Positions 17,060 to 25,053 of a DNA stretch of 35,962 nucleotides are shown piece by piece. Within the stretch, counting starts at the first letter, position 1. Every line of letters begins with the position of its first letter. The stretch spans positions 1 to 35,962 of the forward strand of contig JAHBWC010000082.1 of the NCBI GenBank assembly GCA_019637225.1. The letters are read 5' to 3'. The stretch comes from Labilithrix sp. GTDB taxonomy: Bacteria > Myxococcota_A > Polyangia > Polyangiales > Polyangiaceae. Under the pieces are notes generated by a model. The model was not told the DNA's origin. It made no database searches and saw nothing but the letters and a program-made list of their open reading frames with translations. The position numbers and the translations under genes are program-made.

Positions 17060-19024
17060 TCACTCCTCCTGGATCGGGAGCTTCACGTCCTTGAGCTCCG
17101 CTCCGAGGACGCGCATCGCGTGCTGCACGAGAACGTGGTTCTCGACCGCCGCGCGCGCGTCCACCTGCATCTGCTTCCGCTTCGCAGCGTCGAGGTACGC
17201 GACGCTGGCGATCTTGCTGCCTCGGGCCGTGTGCTCGAACACGACCTCCGTGTTCGCGCCGAAATGGGCGCGCGCCTCGGCCGTGAGGACCGCGAGGGCG
17301 TCGGTCTGCTCGGCGCGTACGTCCTCGAACGACTCGTCCTCGACTCCGAGCACGAGCCTGTCCGGCGTGACCGCGATCGGGATGGCGAGGTCGAGCATCG
17401 CGGCGACCGGCGGGCTCACCTTGCGCACGCGGTCGATGAGCCCGCGCCACGCGACGAGCGCGTCGCTCTCCTTGGGCGCAGAGGGCGGGGGCGCCTCGGC
17501 CCTCGGGGCGGCGCGCACCTCGAAGTCCGCCGTCACCGGCGCGTTTCGCGCGACGACGGGAGGCTCGGGCGCGATCTCGCGCGCGACGGCGAGCGCGCCG
17601 CTCGTGCGCGGGGCGTCGACCGGCGCGAGGTGCGGCGCCGCGGCGCTCGCGATCGGAGACGCGGCGCTCGAGACGGGAGATGCGGCGCTCGCGATCGGCG
17701 TGAGCGAGGCGCCGTGGGTCGGGGGCGGCGGCGTCATCGCGACGGGCATCGCCGACGTGACGGAGGCGTGTGCGTCGGCGCGCGCGCCCCGTCCTCCGCC
17801 GCCGGAGCCGCCGCCGGAGCCGCCGCCGCGCGGGGGCGGGGGAGGCGCGCCCGTCGCGAGGCGCTTCTCGAGCTCGCCGAGGCGGCTCAAGAGCTCGTCG
17901 AGCGGCAGGAGCGCGGGCCGCCGCGCGAGGCGCACGAGCGTGAGCTCGAGGTTCGAGCGGACCTGACCGCTCTTGATGATGTCGTCGAACCCGCGCGAGA
18001 GGCCGGTGAAGAGGCGCGTCAGATCGTCGGCGTCGCTCTTGTGCGCGAGCGCGAGGACGTCGGCGGCCTCCTCCTCCGCGAGGTCGAGCAGCTCCTTCGC
18101 CTGACCCTCCGCGCACACCTTGGCGACGACGAGGTTGCGCACGTGGCGCATGAGGTCCTTCCAGAGGTGGACCATGTCGAAGCCCTGTCGCGACACCTTG
18201 TCGAGGACGTCGAGCGCGGCGCCGGCGTCGCCCGCGAGCACGGCGCTCGTGAGCTCGTGGAGGACCGCGCGATCCGCCACGCCGAGGACGCGCGCCACGA
18301 CCTCGGCGGTGATCTTGTCGGCGCCGTAGGCGATGACCTGATCGAGCAGGCTCATCGCGTCGCGCATCGAGCCGGCGGCCTCGCGCGCCAGGACGCTGAC
18401 GGCGGCGTCGTCGGCGGCGAGGCTCTCGCGCTCGACGACGCTCCGGAGCTGCGCGCCGATCTGCCGCGCGCCGACGAGCTTGAAGTCGTAGCGCTGGCAG
18501 CGGCTCAGGATCGTGACCGGGACCTTGTGGACCTCGGTCGTCGCGAAGATGAACTTCACGTGCGGCGGCGGCTCCTCGAGCGTCTTGAGGAACGCGTTCC
18601 ACGCGTGGTTCGAGAGCATGTGGACCTCGTCCACGATGTAGATCTTGAACCGATCGCGGGCGGGGCGAAACGCGAGCCGGGATTGCAGGCTGCGCACTTC
18701 GTCGATGCCGGTGTAGCTCGCGCCGTCGATCTCTTGGACGTCCATGTCGACGCCCGCGGCGATCTCCGTGCACGCGGCGCATGCCTGGCACGGCTTCGAC
18801 GTGGGCCCCGCCGCGTTGCCGTCCGCGCCGAGGCAGTTCAGGCACTTGGCGAGGATGCGCGCGCTCGTCGTCTTGCCGACGCCGCGGACCCCGGTGAAGA
18901 GGAACGCGTGCGCGACGCGGTCCTGCGCGATCGCGTTCGCGAGGGTCTGCGCGACGTGCTCCTGGCCGATCAGGTCGTCGAACGACTGCGGGCGGTACTT
19001 TCGAGCCAGGACGAGATACGACAC
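17060..19024 (-). CDS. dnaX: DNA polymerase III subunit gamma/tau
   Basis: The 654-residue clamp-loader ATPase starts with GTG at 19024 (VSYLVLARKYRPQSFDDLIG), preceded by AGGAGA. Walker A is GVRGVGKT (45-52). The zinc module has Cys64, Cys79, Cys82 and Cys85. Walker B is VDEVHML (131-137), sensor 1 lies in ATTEVHK, and the SRC motif is at 174-176. After the collar domain comes a long Gly/Pro/Ala/Ser-rich linker at about 395-520, containing a glycine-serine run, and then a tau-specific C-terminal domain to residue 654. I saw no A-rich slippery sequence of the kind that makes gamma by frameshift in E. coli, so only a tau form is expected. It is the first gene of the dnaX-ybaB-recR unit. Confidence 0.96.
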   Translation of the reverse strand: MSYLVLARKYRPQSFDDLIGQEHVAQTLANAIAQDRVAHAFLFTGVRGVGKTTSARILAKCLNCLGADGNAAGPTSKPCQACAACTEIAAGVDMDVQEIDGASYTGIDEVRSLQSRLAFRPARDRFKIYIVDEVHMLSNHAWNAFLKTLEEPPPHVKFIFATTEVHKVPVTILSRCQRYDFKLVGARQIGAQLRSVVERESLAADDAAVSVLAREAAGSMRDAMSLLDQVIAYGADKITAEVVARVLGVADRAVLHELTSAVLAGDAGAALDVLDKVSRQGFDMVHLWKDLMRHVRNLVVAKVCAEGQAKELLDLAEEEAADVLALAHKSDADDLTRLFTGLSRGFDDIIKSGQVRSNLELTLVRLARRPALLPLDELLSRLGELEKRLATGAPPPPPRGGGSGGGSGGGGRGARADAHASVTSAMPVAMTPPPPTHGASLTPIASAASPVSSAASPIASAAAPHLAPVDAPRTSGALAVAREIAPEPPVVARNAPVTADFEVRAAPRAEAPPPSAPKESDALVAWRGLIDRVRKVSPPVAAMLDLAIPIAVTPDRLVLGVEDESFEDVRAEQTDALAVLTAEARAHFGANTEVVFEHTARGSKIASVAYLDAAKRKQMQVDARAAVENHVLVQHAMRVLGAELKDVKLPIQEE

Positions 19025-19109
19025 CCGTCTCTCCTAGCCCGATCCCGCGCGGGCGTCGACGGTGGACGAGGGCGCGCGTCCACCTGAGGTCCACGCTGCT
19101 CTCCAGGTC

Positions 19110-19166
19110 CTTGACGGCGCGCGTGCTTGACGGCGTGTGCTCGACGGCGCGTGCTTGACGGCGATG
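19110..19166 (+). repeat. Four imperfect direct repeats of CTTGACGGCG between dnaX and the membrane protein gene
   Basis: Copies start at 19110, 19126, 19140 and 19154. Each reads CT(T/C)GACGGCG followed by CGTG, TGTG or a close variant, with a period of 14-16 bp. They lie in the 139-bp divergent region upstream of both dnaX (minus) and the membrane protein (plus), and the last copy runs into the plus-strand ATG. TTGACG resembles a -35 hexamer, so they could be promoter or operator repeats. Confidence 0.6.
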
Positions 19167-20678
19167 GACGCCGTGGGTAGCCAGGCGCGGTTGGAGCCGC
19201 GTCGCTCGTTGCCGGAGGTCCTCGTCGGGATCCTCGCAGTCCTCTCGGCGCTCGCCACGCTCGCGTTCGTCGCGCACGCGTTCGTCGCGAGCCCGCAGAA
19301 CCCCGTCGCGGCCGAGATCGGGTTCGAGGCGCTCCGCGTCGCGCGGGGCCTGCCGCTCTACGTGGACCCGTGGCGAGGCGCGTGGGAGGACGGCGCGCCG
19401 CCGTCTCGCTACTACGTCCTCTACACGCCGCTCTTCCCGTGGATCGTCGGCAAGCTCGCGGCGCTGCTCGCGCCCGCCGGCGGACCGTCGCTCGGGAGCG
19501 TCCGCGTCATCGGCCGCGTCATCGCCGTCGTTGCGTGGCTGGTCGTCTTCGTTGCGCCGGTCGCCGGCGCGCCGAAGGAGAAGCGTCGCGTCACGGCGAT
19601 CGCCGCGATGCTCGGCGCGGGCGTGTTTTTCCTCTCGCGTCACGCGGCGTCGATGAGCCCCGACGCGCTCGCGACCGCGCTCGTGTGTCTCGGCGTCGTG
19701 CGCGCGGCGCGTCGCGACCGGATCGATCCCGTCTCGGCCGTTCTCCTGATCGCCGCGCCGCTGATCAAGCCGAGCTGCCTCGGCGGCGTCGCGGGGGCGG
19801 CGATCGTCCACCTCGCGCTTCGGAGGCCGGGGTGGCTCCGCTCGACGGTCGCCGCGGCGGGGGCGGGGGCAGCGCTCGCGCTCGTGTGCCACGTGGCCAG
19901 CGACGGCAACTGGCTGTCGAACCTGTCGCGCTCCACCGGGCAGCCGCTCACGCTGACGCGGTGGGTGGAAGAGCTCGGCGGCCGCGTCATGGTGCTCGGC
20001 GTCCCCCACGTGGTCGTCGCGTACCTCGCGTGGCGGCGGAGGGTGAGCTGGCTCGTCGCCGGCCCGCTCCTCGGCAGCATCGCGTGGACCAGCTTCATGA
20101 TGGCGAAGCACGGCAGCGGCTCGCACTACTGGCTCGAGCCGACCGGGCTCGCGCTCGTCGCGCTCTCGCGCATGCCGGCCGGGGCGTCGCTCGGCGGCGC
20201 GCCTCGTGAGCCCGCGTGGCTCGCGCGCGCCCTCCCGTGGGCGAGCGTCGCCTTCGGCGTCCTCGTCGCCTCGGTGAGCTGGCCGCGCTACGTCGCGGAG
20301 CCGGCGCGCTACCGTCATCGCGACGAGGTCGCGTCGGCCCTGGACCGCCACTGCGTCCGCGCGCCGGGCGAGTTCGTCGTCTCGAGCGATTTCGATCTCG
20401 AGCTGTCGCTGAACGGGAGGATCTCGGTCCCGTCGTGGCAGTCCGCGTTCCTCGCGCGGAGCGGCCGCTTCCCGGTCGACGAGTGGCGCGCGGACCTCGC
20501 TCGGCCCGAGGTCCGGTGGGTGGCGCTCGCCCTCGATCCGCGCGCGCCGCCAGGGACGAGCAACGACGAGACCGTCGAGCGGAGTCCGTTTCACGACGTC
20601 CTCCGGGAGACACTCTTCGAGCACTACGAGTTCGACGCGAACGTCGGCGGGATGTTCGTCTTTCGTCGCAAGCCCTGA
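19164..20678 (+). CDS. Multi-pass membrane protein, GT-C glycosyltransferase-like
   Basis: The 504-residue protein has about nine or ten hydrophobic segments, the first at about residues 17-40. It then shows an exported loop with an acidic residue and the pattern GLPLYVDPW...YYVLYTPLFPW. This arrangement is typical of GT-C-fold glycosyltransferases that use polyprenyl-phosphate sugars (ArnT, PMT and DUF2029-like families). The last 120 residues form a soluble domain with the pattern of these families' C-terminal periplasmic part. ATG at 19164 was taken as the start; a GTG at 19137 in the same frame is possible but lies inside the direct repeats. No Shine-Dalgarno sequence is clear. The substrate is unknown and the family call is by pattern only. 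Confidence 0.7.
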   Translation: MDAVGSQARLEPRRSLPEVLVGILAVLSALATLAFVAHAFVASPQNPVAAEIGFEALRVARGLPLYVDPWRGAWEDGAPPSRYYVLYTPLFPWIVGKLAALLAPAGGPSLGSVRVIGRVIAVVAWLVVFVAPVAGAPKEKRRVTAIAAMLGAGVFFLSRHAASMSPDALATALVCLGVVRAARRDRIDPVSAVLLIAAPLIKPSCLGGVAGAAIVHLALRRPGWLRSTVAAAGAGAALALVCHVASDGNWLSNLSRSTGQPLTLTRWVEELGGRVMVLGVPHVVVAYLAWRRRVSWLVAGPLLGSIAWTSFMMAKHGSGSHYWLEPTGLALVALSRMPAGASLGGAPREPAWLARALPWASVAFGVLVASVSWPRYVAEPARYRHRDEVASALDRHCVRAPGEFVVSSDFDLELSLNGRISVPSWQSAFLARSGRFPVDEWRADLARPEVRWVALALDPRAPPGTSNDETVERSPFHDVLRETLFEHYEFDANVGGMFVFRRKP

Positions 20679-20691
20679 CGGCCGCGAGACC

Positions 20692-22044
20692 TCAACGCTG
20701 GATGACGACGATGTCGACGCGGCGAGCCTGGCCGGGCCTCTCGCCGGGCGTGAGCGGCTTGGTCGCGCTCGCCGCCGCGGTCTCGACGCGCGCGCCGTCG
20801 ACCCCGCGCTCGACCAGCATGCCCTTCACCTTCTCCGCGCGAGCCCGCGCGAGCTTCTCGTCGTAGGCGCTCGCGCCGTCGGCGGGACCCTCGAGCCGGA
20901 TGCGTGCGGTCGGATGCTGCTTCATCAGCGTCGCGATGTGCTCGATCTCGGTCGCGCCGTCGCCCGTGAGGGCGGCCGTCGACCGCTCGAACGCGAGCGC
21001 GGTCTCGACGCGATCGGGCGTGGGGCCTCCCTCGGCGAAGTGCTTCGCGAGCGGATCCCCTGCCGGGATCGCCGCGCCCGTGGTCGTCGTCTCCGACGTC
21101 GGCTCACGCGGCGCGGCGGGAGCCGGGACACCCGGCACCATCGGACCGTGCGGGACTTGGGGACCGGCGGGCGGCTCGATCCGGGACGGCTCGGGCACGC
21201 GCGCCGTCGGCGACTCGGTCGCGCCGCGCTGGCTGCTCGAGAAGAGCAGCCCGAGCACGAGGAGCGCCGCGGCCCCTGCGAGGGCGACGATCCAGCCGAC
21301 CGGTGCCTTGCGATGCTCGGTGGCCGCGGCGATCGGTCGGCTCGCCGTCGTCTCCGGGGCGACGCGCGGCCTCTCGACGTGGACCTCGCGGGTCGGCGCG
21401 TCGGGTGGGACCGCGCGGAGCTCGGGCTTGCGTGCGTCCGCCGCCACCGCGGGCTTGGGGAGCGCGACCTCCGGGCGGACGACCTCGCCGGCGACGGGCT
21501 GGGCCGGGGCCGCCTCTCCGGCGTGCTCGCCGCGCAGCGCCTCGCCGAGCCCGGTCGGCAGCCCTCGGCGCGCGAGCATCGAGGCGCGCTCGTCGCGCAG
21601 CAGCCCTCCGAGGCCGCCCGCGTCGAGCCCACGCGAGGCGACCTCTCGCGCGAGCACGCCCGTGACGAGCGGCGCGAGCATCGAGACGATGCTCGCGCTC
21701 TGCTGGCGGCCGAGGCCGGTCGAGCGCGCGACCGTGTCCGCCATGGCCCCCGCGCGTCCGCCGAAATGCCCCGCGACGAGCGCCTGGCCACGCTCGTGAA
21801 GCGTGTGAGGCTCGAGCTCCTCGTCGGTCGCGCCGAGCGGCTCGTGTGCGCGTAGGCTCGAGAGGAGGTCGGCGGCTCCGGAGTCGCTGGACGCGGACTG
21901 CGTGAGCCCGGCGACGATGGCGAGCACGCCCGTCGACATCGCGGCCCGCGTGGTGGTCGTGTCTTCGCCGATGTGGCTGGCGACGTGCTCGACCGTCTTC
22001 GGCGACACGCGAGCTTCGACGGCCTGGACGAGGTTGAACGCCAT
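20692..22044 (-). CDS. DUF937-transmembrane-OmpA C-terminal domain fusion protein
   Basis: The 450-residue protein has an N-terminal DUF937 (YidB-like) region at about residues 1-170, with repeated Gly/Ser/Ala-rich helices. A proline/alanine-rich linker comes next, followed by one transmembrane helix at about 249-269, a second proline-rich linker and an OmpA-like domain from about 345 to 450. The OmpA part retains the pattern of the peptidoglycan-binding fold, including KLARARAEKVKGMLVERGV and RRVDIVV. However, the usual GHTD is GPAD, and the NxxLSxxRA motif reads DEKLARARA. The predicted topology puts DUF937 in the cytoplasm and OmpA in the periplasm on the cell wall. ATG 22044 is supported by GGAGGAAG seven bases upstream. 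It converges with the GT-C-like gene 13 bp away. The biological role is unknown. Confidence 0.8.
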   Translation of the reverse strand: MAFNLVQAVEARVSPKTVEHVASHIGEDTTTTRAAMSTGVLAIVAGLTQSASSDSGAADLLSSLRAHEPLGATDEELEPHTLHERGQALVAGHFGGRAGAMADTVARSTGLGRQQSASIVSMLAPLVTGVLAREVASRGLDAGGLGGLLRDERASMLARRGLPTGLGEALRGEHAGEAAPAQPVAGEVVRPEVALPKPAVAADARKPELRAVPPDAPTREVHVERPRVAPETTASRPIAAATEHRKAPVGWIVALAGAAALLVLGLLFSSSQRGATESPTARVPEPSRIEPPAGPQVPHGPMVPGVPAPAAPREPTSETTTTGAAIPAGDPLAKHFAEGGPTPDRVETALAFERSTAALTGDGATEIEHIATLMKQHPTARIRLEGPADGASAYDEKLARARAEKVKGMLVERGVDGARVETAAASATKPLTPGERPGQARRVDIVVIQR

Positions 22045-22222
22045 GGTTTGCTTCCTCCGCTTTGCCAGGCGGAGTCGCAAGCGACGTGCCCGAGGCGGGG
22101 CGGCTCATCGCACGTCACCTCGCGCTTCGGCGAGCCGTTCGTGGCGAGCCCATGGCGCCCAAAACACGACGACGCGAGGCGCGTGTTGCGCCCCGCGTCG
22201 CTCGCGGGCTCTTCCTCTCCAC

Positions 22223-22239
22223 GCGAGCCCGAGGCTCGC
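22223..22239. terminator. 7-bp hairpin downstream of etfA
   Basis: GCGAGCC (22223-22229) and GGCTCGC (22233-22239) are perfectly complementary around a CGA loop. Read on the minus strand the hairpin begins 16 bases after the etfA stop, a typical terminator position, but no U-tract follows. Confidence 0.45.
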
Positions 22240-22255
22240 CGCGGAGGTGGACCGA

Positions 22256-23221
22256 TCAGGCGGTCGCCTTCTTCAGCTCGGTGACGAGCTCCGGCACCGC
22301 GTTGAAGAGATCGGCGACGAGACCGTAGTCCGCCACCTGGAAGATCGGCGCGTCGGGGTCCTTGTTGATCGCGACGATCGTCTTCGAGCCCTTCATGCCG
22401 GCGAGGTGCTGGATCGCGCCGGAGATGCCAATCGCGAAGTAGAGGCGAGGAGCGACGACGCGGCCGGTCTGGCCGACCTGGAGCTCCGCCGGGGCGTAGC
22501 CGGCGTCGCACGCCGCGCGGCTCGCGCCGACGGCGGCGCCGAGCATGTTCGCGAGCGGGTCGAGGACCTCCGCGAACTTCTCCTTGAGCGCGCGGCCGCC
22601 GGAGACGATGACGCGTGCCTCGCCGAGGTCCGGACGCTCGCTCTTGGCGGCGTCGAGCCCGACGAACTCGACGCGCTCCGCGGCGGCGTCCTTCGCGGCG
22701 AGGGCGACGTCCTCGATCGGCGAGCTGCCGCCCGAGGGCTCCGCAGCCGAGAACTCGCTCTGGCGCGCGCTCACGACCTGCACGGCCGTGTTGAGGGTGC
22801 AGTTGCCGTAGGCGTTGCCGGCGAAGACCGGGCGACGGTAGACGAGCTTACCGCCCTCGTCCTTCACGCCGCTGATGTCGGGCGCGTAGCCGGCGCCGAG
22901 CTTCGCCGCGACGCGCGGGGCGAGGTCCTTGCCGAACGAGCTCGCGGTGACGGCGATGACGTCGAAGCCGTTCTTCGCGACGGCCGCGACCGTCGGCGCG
23001 AAGCGCTCGACGATCGGGTTCGCGAGGTACGCGTCGTCGCAGACGAGGACCTTCTGCGCGCCGTAGCCGGTGATCTCGGCGGCGGCGGCCTTCGCGCCCT
23101 GGCCGAGCACGAGGATCGAGAAGGTGCCGCCCGCGTTGCGGGCGAAGGTGATGGCCGAGTGCGTGGACTTGCGCACTTTGCCGTCCGGGGCCATTTCGGC
23201 GATGACGAGGATGTTGGCCAT
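22256..23221 (-). CDS. etfA: Electron transfer flavoprotein subunit alpha
   Basis: The 321-residue protein has the usual EtfA length. The N-terminal Rossmann-like domain covers about 1-190. The C-terminal FAD domain carries the family blocks GGRALKEKF, VGASRAACDAGY, QVGQTGRVVAPRLYFAIGIS, GAIQHLAGM and INKDPDAPIFQVADYG, which contact FAD. With EtfB it accepts electrons from acyl-CoA and other flavin dehydrogenases and passes them to ETF-quinone oxidoreductase. The start has CGGAGAA about eight bases upstream. It follows etfB after 38 bp on the same strand, the usual order, so the two form an operon. A hairpin downstream probably ends the transcript. Confidence 0.97.
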   Translation of the reverse strand: MANILVIAEMAPDGKVRKSTHSAITFARNAGGTFSILVLGQGAKAAAAEITGYGAQKVLVCDDAYLANPIVERFAPTVAAVAKNGFDVIAVTASSFGKDLAPRVAAKLGAGYAPDISGVKDEGGKLVYRRPVFAGNAYGNCTLNTAVQVVSARQSEFSAAEPSGGSSPIEDVALAAKDAAAERVEFVGLDAAKSERPDLGEARVIVSGGRALKEKFAEVLDPLANMLGAAVGASRAACDAGYAPAELQVGQTGRVVAPRLYFAIGISGAIQHLAGMKGSKTIVAINKDPDAPIFQVADYGLVADLFNAVPELVTELKKATA

Positions 23222-23259
23222 GGCGTGTTCTCCGTTTCCTTCGTGGAGCGATTAAAGGC

Positions 23260-24081
23260 TCAGAGGACCTTCGCCTCGGACTTCAGCTTCTCGACGAGCT
23301 CCGGGACGCTCGCCACCTTGATACCGGCCTTGCGGGCGGGCGGGAGCTCGAAGCCGGTGTACGTGATCTTGAGCGCGGCGTCGCTGACGAGGTCGGCGAG
23401 CTTCATCTCGGTGAGCGGCTTCTTCTTGGCCGCCATGATGGCCATGAGCGCGGCGAAGCGCACGCCCTCGGGGTACTTGTGCGCGGGCGAGTGCTTCGAC
23501 GAGACGCTCGTGGGCGCGACGATGCGGAGGTCGACGCTGACGACCGCGGGGAGGCCGACCCGGACGTTGATCGTTCCGCCGTCGACCTCGCGGCCGACGA
23601 GGAGCGACTTGTCGTCCTCGCTCTTGATCGAGCCGGCGAACGTGGCCTGCGGCCAGCCGAGGTACTCGGCGAGGAGCTGGCCGACCTGGTTCGAGTCGCC
23701 GTCGACGGCCTGCTTGCCGGCGAGGACGACGTCGGGCTTCTCCTTCTCGACGAGCGCCTTGAGGGCGCGCGCCACGACATCTCCGTCGAGCTGATCGTCC
23801 GTCGCGTCGATGCGGATCGCCTTGTCGGCGCCCGTCGCGAGGGCCTGACGGAGGGTGCTCTCCGTCTCCTTCGGTCCGAACGTCACGACGACGACCTCGC
23901 CGAGGCGCGCCTTCGGGTTCGCGCCGTTCTCGGTGAGGCGGAGCGCCGTCTCGACGGCGTACTCGTCGAACGGGTTCGGCTTCCACTCGAGACCCGTCGT
24001 CTCGATCTTGCCGGCGTTGACCTTCACCTTGTTCGCGTTGTCGGGATCGGCAACACGCTTGAGCGGAACGAGGATTTTCAT
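23260..24081 (-). CDS. etfB: Electron transfer flavoprotein subunit beta, with enlarged recognition loop
   Basis: The 273-residue protein is EtfB, the AMP-binding partner of EtfA. Family blocks are KRVADPD at the N-terminus, NPFDEYAVETALRL, GADKAIRI, VVLAGKQAVDGDSNQVG, VVSVDLR and IMAAKKKPL. EtfB is normally about 250-263 residues. The extra length comes mainly from residues 187-214, between VVSVDLR and IMAAKKKP, where the usual link of about 11 residues is 28 long and includes SVSSKHSPAHKYPEGVRF. This is the loop that in well-studied ETFs docks partner dehydrogenases. Other parts look regular. A weak GAGG precedes the ATG at 24081. The upstream region holds a perfect 20-bp palindrome. Confidence 0.96.
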   Translation of the reverse strand: MKILVPLKRVADPDNANKVKVNAGKIETTGLEWKPNPFDEYAVETALRLTENGANPKARLGEVVVVTFGPKETESTLRQALATGADKAIRIDATDDQLDGDVVARALKALVEKEKPDVVLAGKQAVDGDSNQVGQLLAEYLGWPQATFAGSIKSEDDKSLLVGREVDGGTINVRVGLPAVVSVDLRIVAPTSVSSKHSPAHKYPEGVRFAALMAIMAAKKKPLTEMKLADLVSDAALKITYTGFELPPARKAGIKVASVPELVEKLKSEAKVL

Positions 24082-24160
24082 GAGCCCTCAATGCACCGGA
24101 GGTGCGGGTGACGGCGCCCAGCACGCTGGACGAGGCACGGGGAGGACCACCCGCTCGCCC

Positions 24161-24180
24161 CGCGCTCCGGCCGGAGCGCG
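24161..24180. promoter_or_regulatory. Perfect 20-bp palindrome upstream of etfB
   Basis: CGCGCTCCGG is followed directly by its exact reverse complement CCGGAGCGCG. The element lies 80 bases upstream of the etfB start and 130 bases upstream of the divergent DUF3943-like gene. A spacer-free palindrome of this length in a promoter gap is a good operator candidate for a dimeric repressor, though in GC-rich DNA some chance symmetry is expected. Confidence 0.45.
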
Positions 24181-24310
24181 AGCTGAGTGAATGGCGATTC
24201 AGTCCGCCCGCGTTTTAGGGAACGCGCGCTCGGGTGTCAACCCAGCCTCACCCGTGCGGGAGCGCGCGCGGTCGCGCAGCGTCGCCTGTCGGCGAGCTCC
24301 GACGTCTGCG

Positions 24311-25000
24311 ATGGGCGGCGCGGTAGGGAGACGCTGCTACGGTTCGGCGGTGACTCCCGCCGCGGTCGTCGTGCTCAGCTTTCGTCTCGCGGCGCCGCCC
24401 GCCGAGGGCGCCGCCTCGGCCGAACCGTCGCGGCTCGACGTCGCCGGGGCCGACGCGCCGGCCGCGGCCGCGCGCGAGGTGTCGCCGCCGCCGGACGTCG
24501 TCGTGCCGGCCGTCCACGGCTTGGCGCTGATGACGGTGATGCGCGCCACCGAGTCGGTGCTCTGGCCCGATCCGTTCGCGCGCACGCAGTGGTTCGGGGC
24601 GCGCTACGAGGAAGCCTTCACCAAGCCGCCGGTGTTCGACGCGCGGCAGCCGTTCATGCGCTGGGACGGCGATCCGCTCGTGATCAACGTCCTCGGGCAC
24701 GGCCTCTTCGGGAGCGAGCTCTACCTTCGCGCGCGCCAGTGCCGGCTCGGCTGGGGCGGGGCCCTGGCCTTCGCGACGGCGACCTCGGCCGTGTGGGAGT
24801 ACGCCTTCGAGGCGAACGGCGTCCGGCCCTCCGCGCAGGACCTCGTCTACACACCGCTCATGGGGCTGGCGCTCGGCGAAGCGCGCTACCTGTTGCATCG
24901 TGCAGCGGGGACAATCGAGTCGTCGCCGACGCGGAGCGTCGTCCGCGCCGTGCTCGATCCGCTCGGCGAGCTCGAACGCGCGGCCGGAGCGCCCTGCTGA
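24311..25000 (+). CDS. DUF3943-like protein with possible signal peptide
   Basis: The 229-residue protein carries a conserved C-terminal half with INVLGHGLFGSELYLRARQC, SAVWEYAFEANGVRPSAQDL and YTPLMGLALGEARY. This matches the DUF3943 pattern (gly-his, AR, WEY-E, PS-DL, TP-G-GE) found in envelope-associated proteins. With ATG 24311 the N-terminus has two arginines, a hydrophobic stretch TPAAVVVLSF and an AASA-EP site that could be a signal peptide. Two other starts in the same frame are possible. GTG 24350 sits 6 bases after TGCTACGGT, a possible leaderless promoter, and ATG 24191 gives an Arg-rich, less likely extension. The function of the family is not known. It is transcribed divergently from etfB and precedes nadB by 53 bp. 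Confidence 0.65.
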   Translation: MGGAVGRRCYGSAVTPAAVVVLSFRLAAPPAEGAASAEPSRLDVAGADAPAAAAREVSPPPDVVVPAVHGLALMTVMRATESVLWPDPFARTQWFGARYEEAFTKPPVFDARQPFMRWDGDPLVINVLGHGLFGSELYLRARQCRLGWGGALAFATATSAVWEYAFEANGVRPSAQDLVYTPLMGLALGEARYLLHRAAGTIESSPTRSVVRAVLDPLGELERAAGAPC

Positions 25001-25020
25001 GCGTCGCCGTGGATCCGGCC

Positions 25021-25042
25021 CCACCGTCGTGCGGCACGGTGG
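25021..25042. promoter_or_regulatory. Inverted repeat just upstream of nadB
   Basis: CCACCGT (25021-25027) and ACGGTGG (25036-25042) are perfect 7-base complements with an 8-base spacer. The element lies 20 bases after the stop of the DUF3943-like gene and ends 11 bases before the nadB ATG. It could be a terminator-like hairpin, a leader structure or an operator for NAD-responsive control. The sequence alone does not decide. Confidence 0.4.
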
Positions 25043-25053
25043 TAGAAGGAAGC

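Noticed and set aside
17760..17860. Possible programmed frameshift site in dnaX near the Gly/Ser linker
   Set aside because: No A-rich heptamer or other classical slippery sequence was found; the tract is GC repeats coding for glycine and serine.
19137..19163. GTG 19137 as the start of the GT-C-like membrane protein
   Set aside because: It lies inside the tandem direct repeats and has no ribosome site; ATG 19164 is simpler, though not proven.
17031..20624. A 1197-codon minus-strand frame covering dnaX and the opposite strand of the membrane protein
   Set aside because: It is a frame shadow of dnaX and of the GT-C-like gene; the real dnaX frame has all family motifs.
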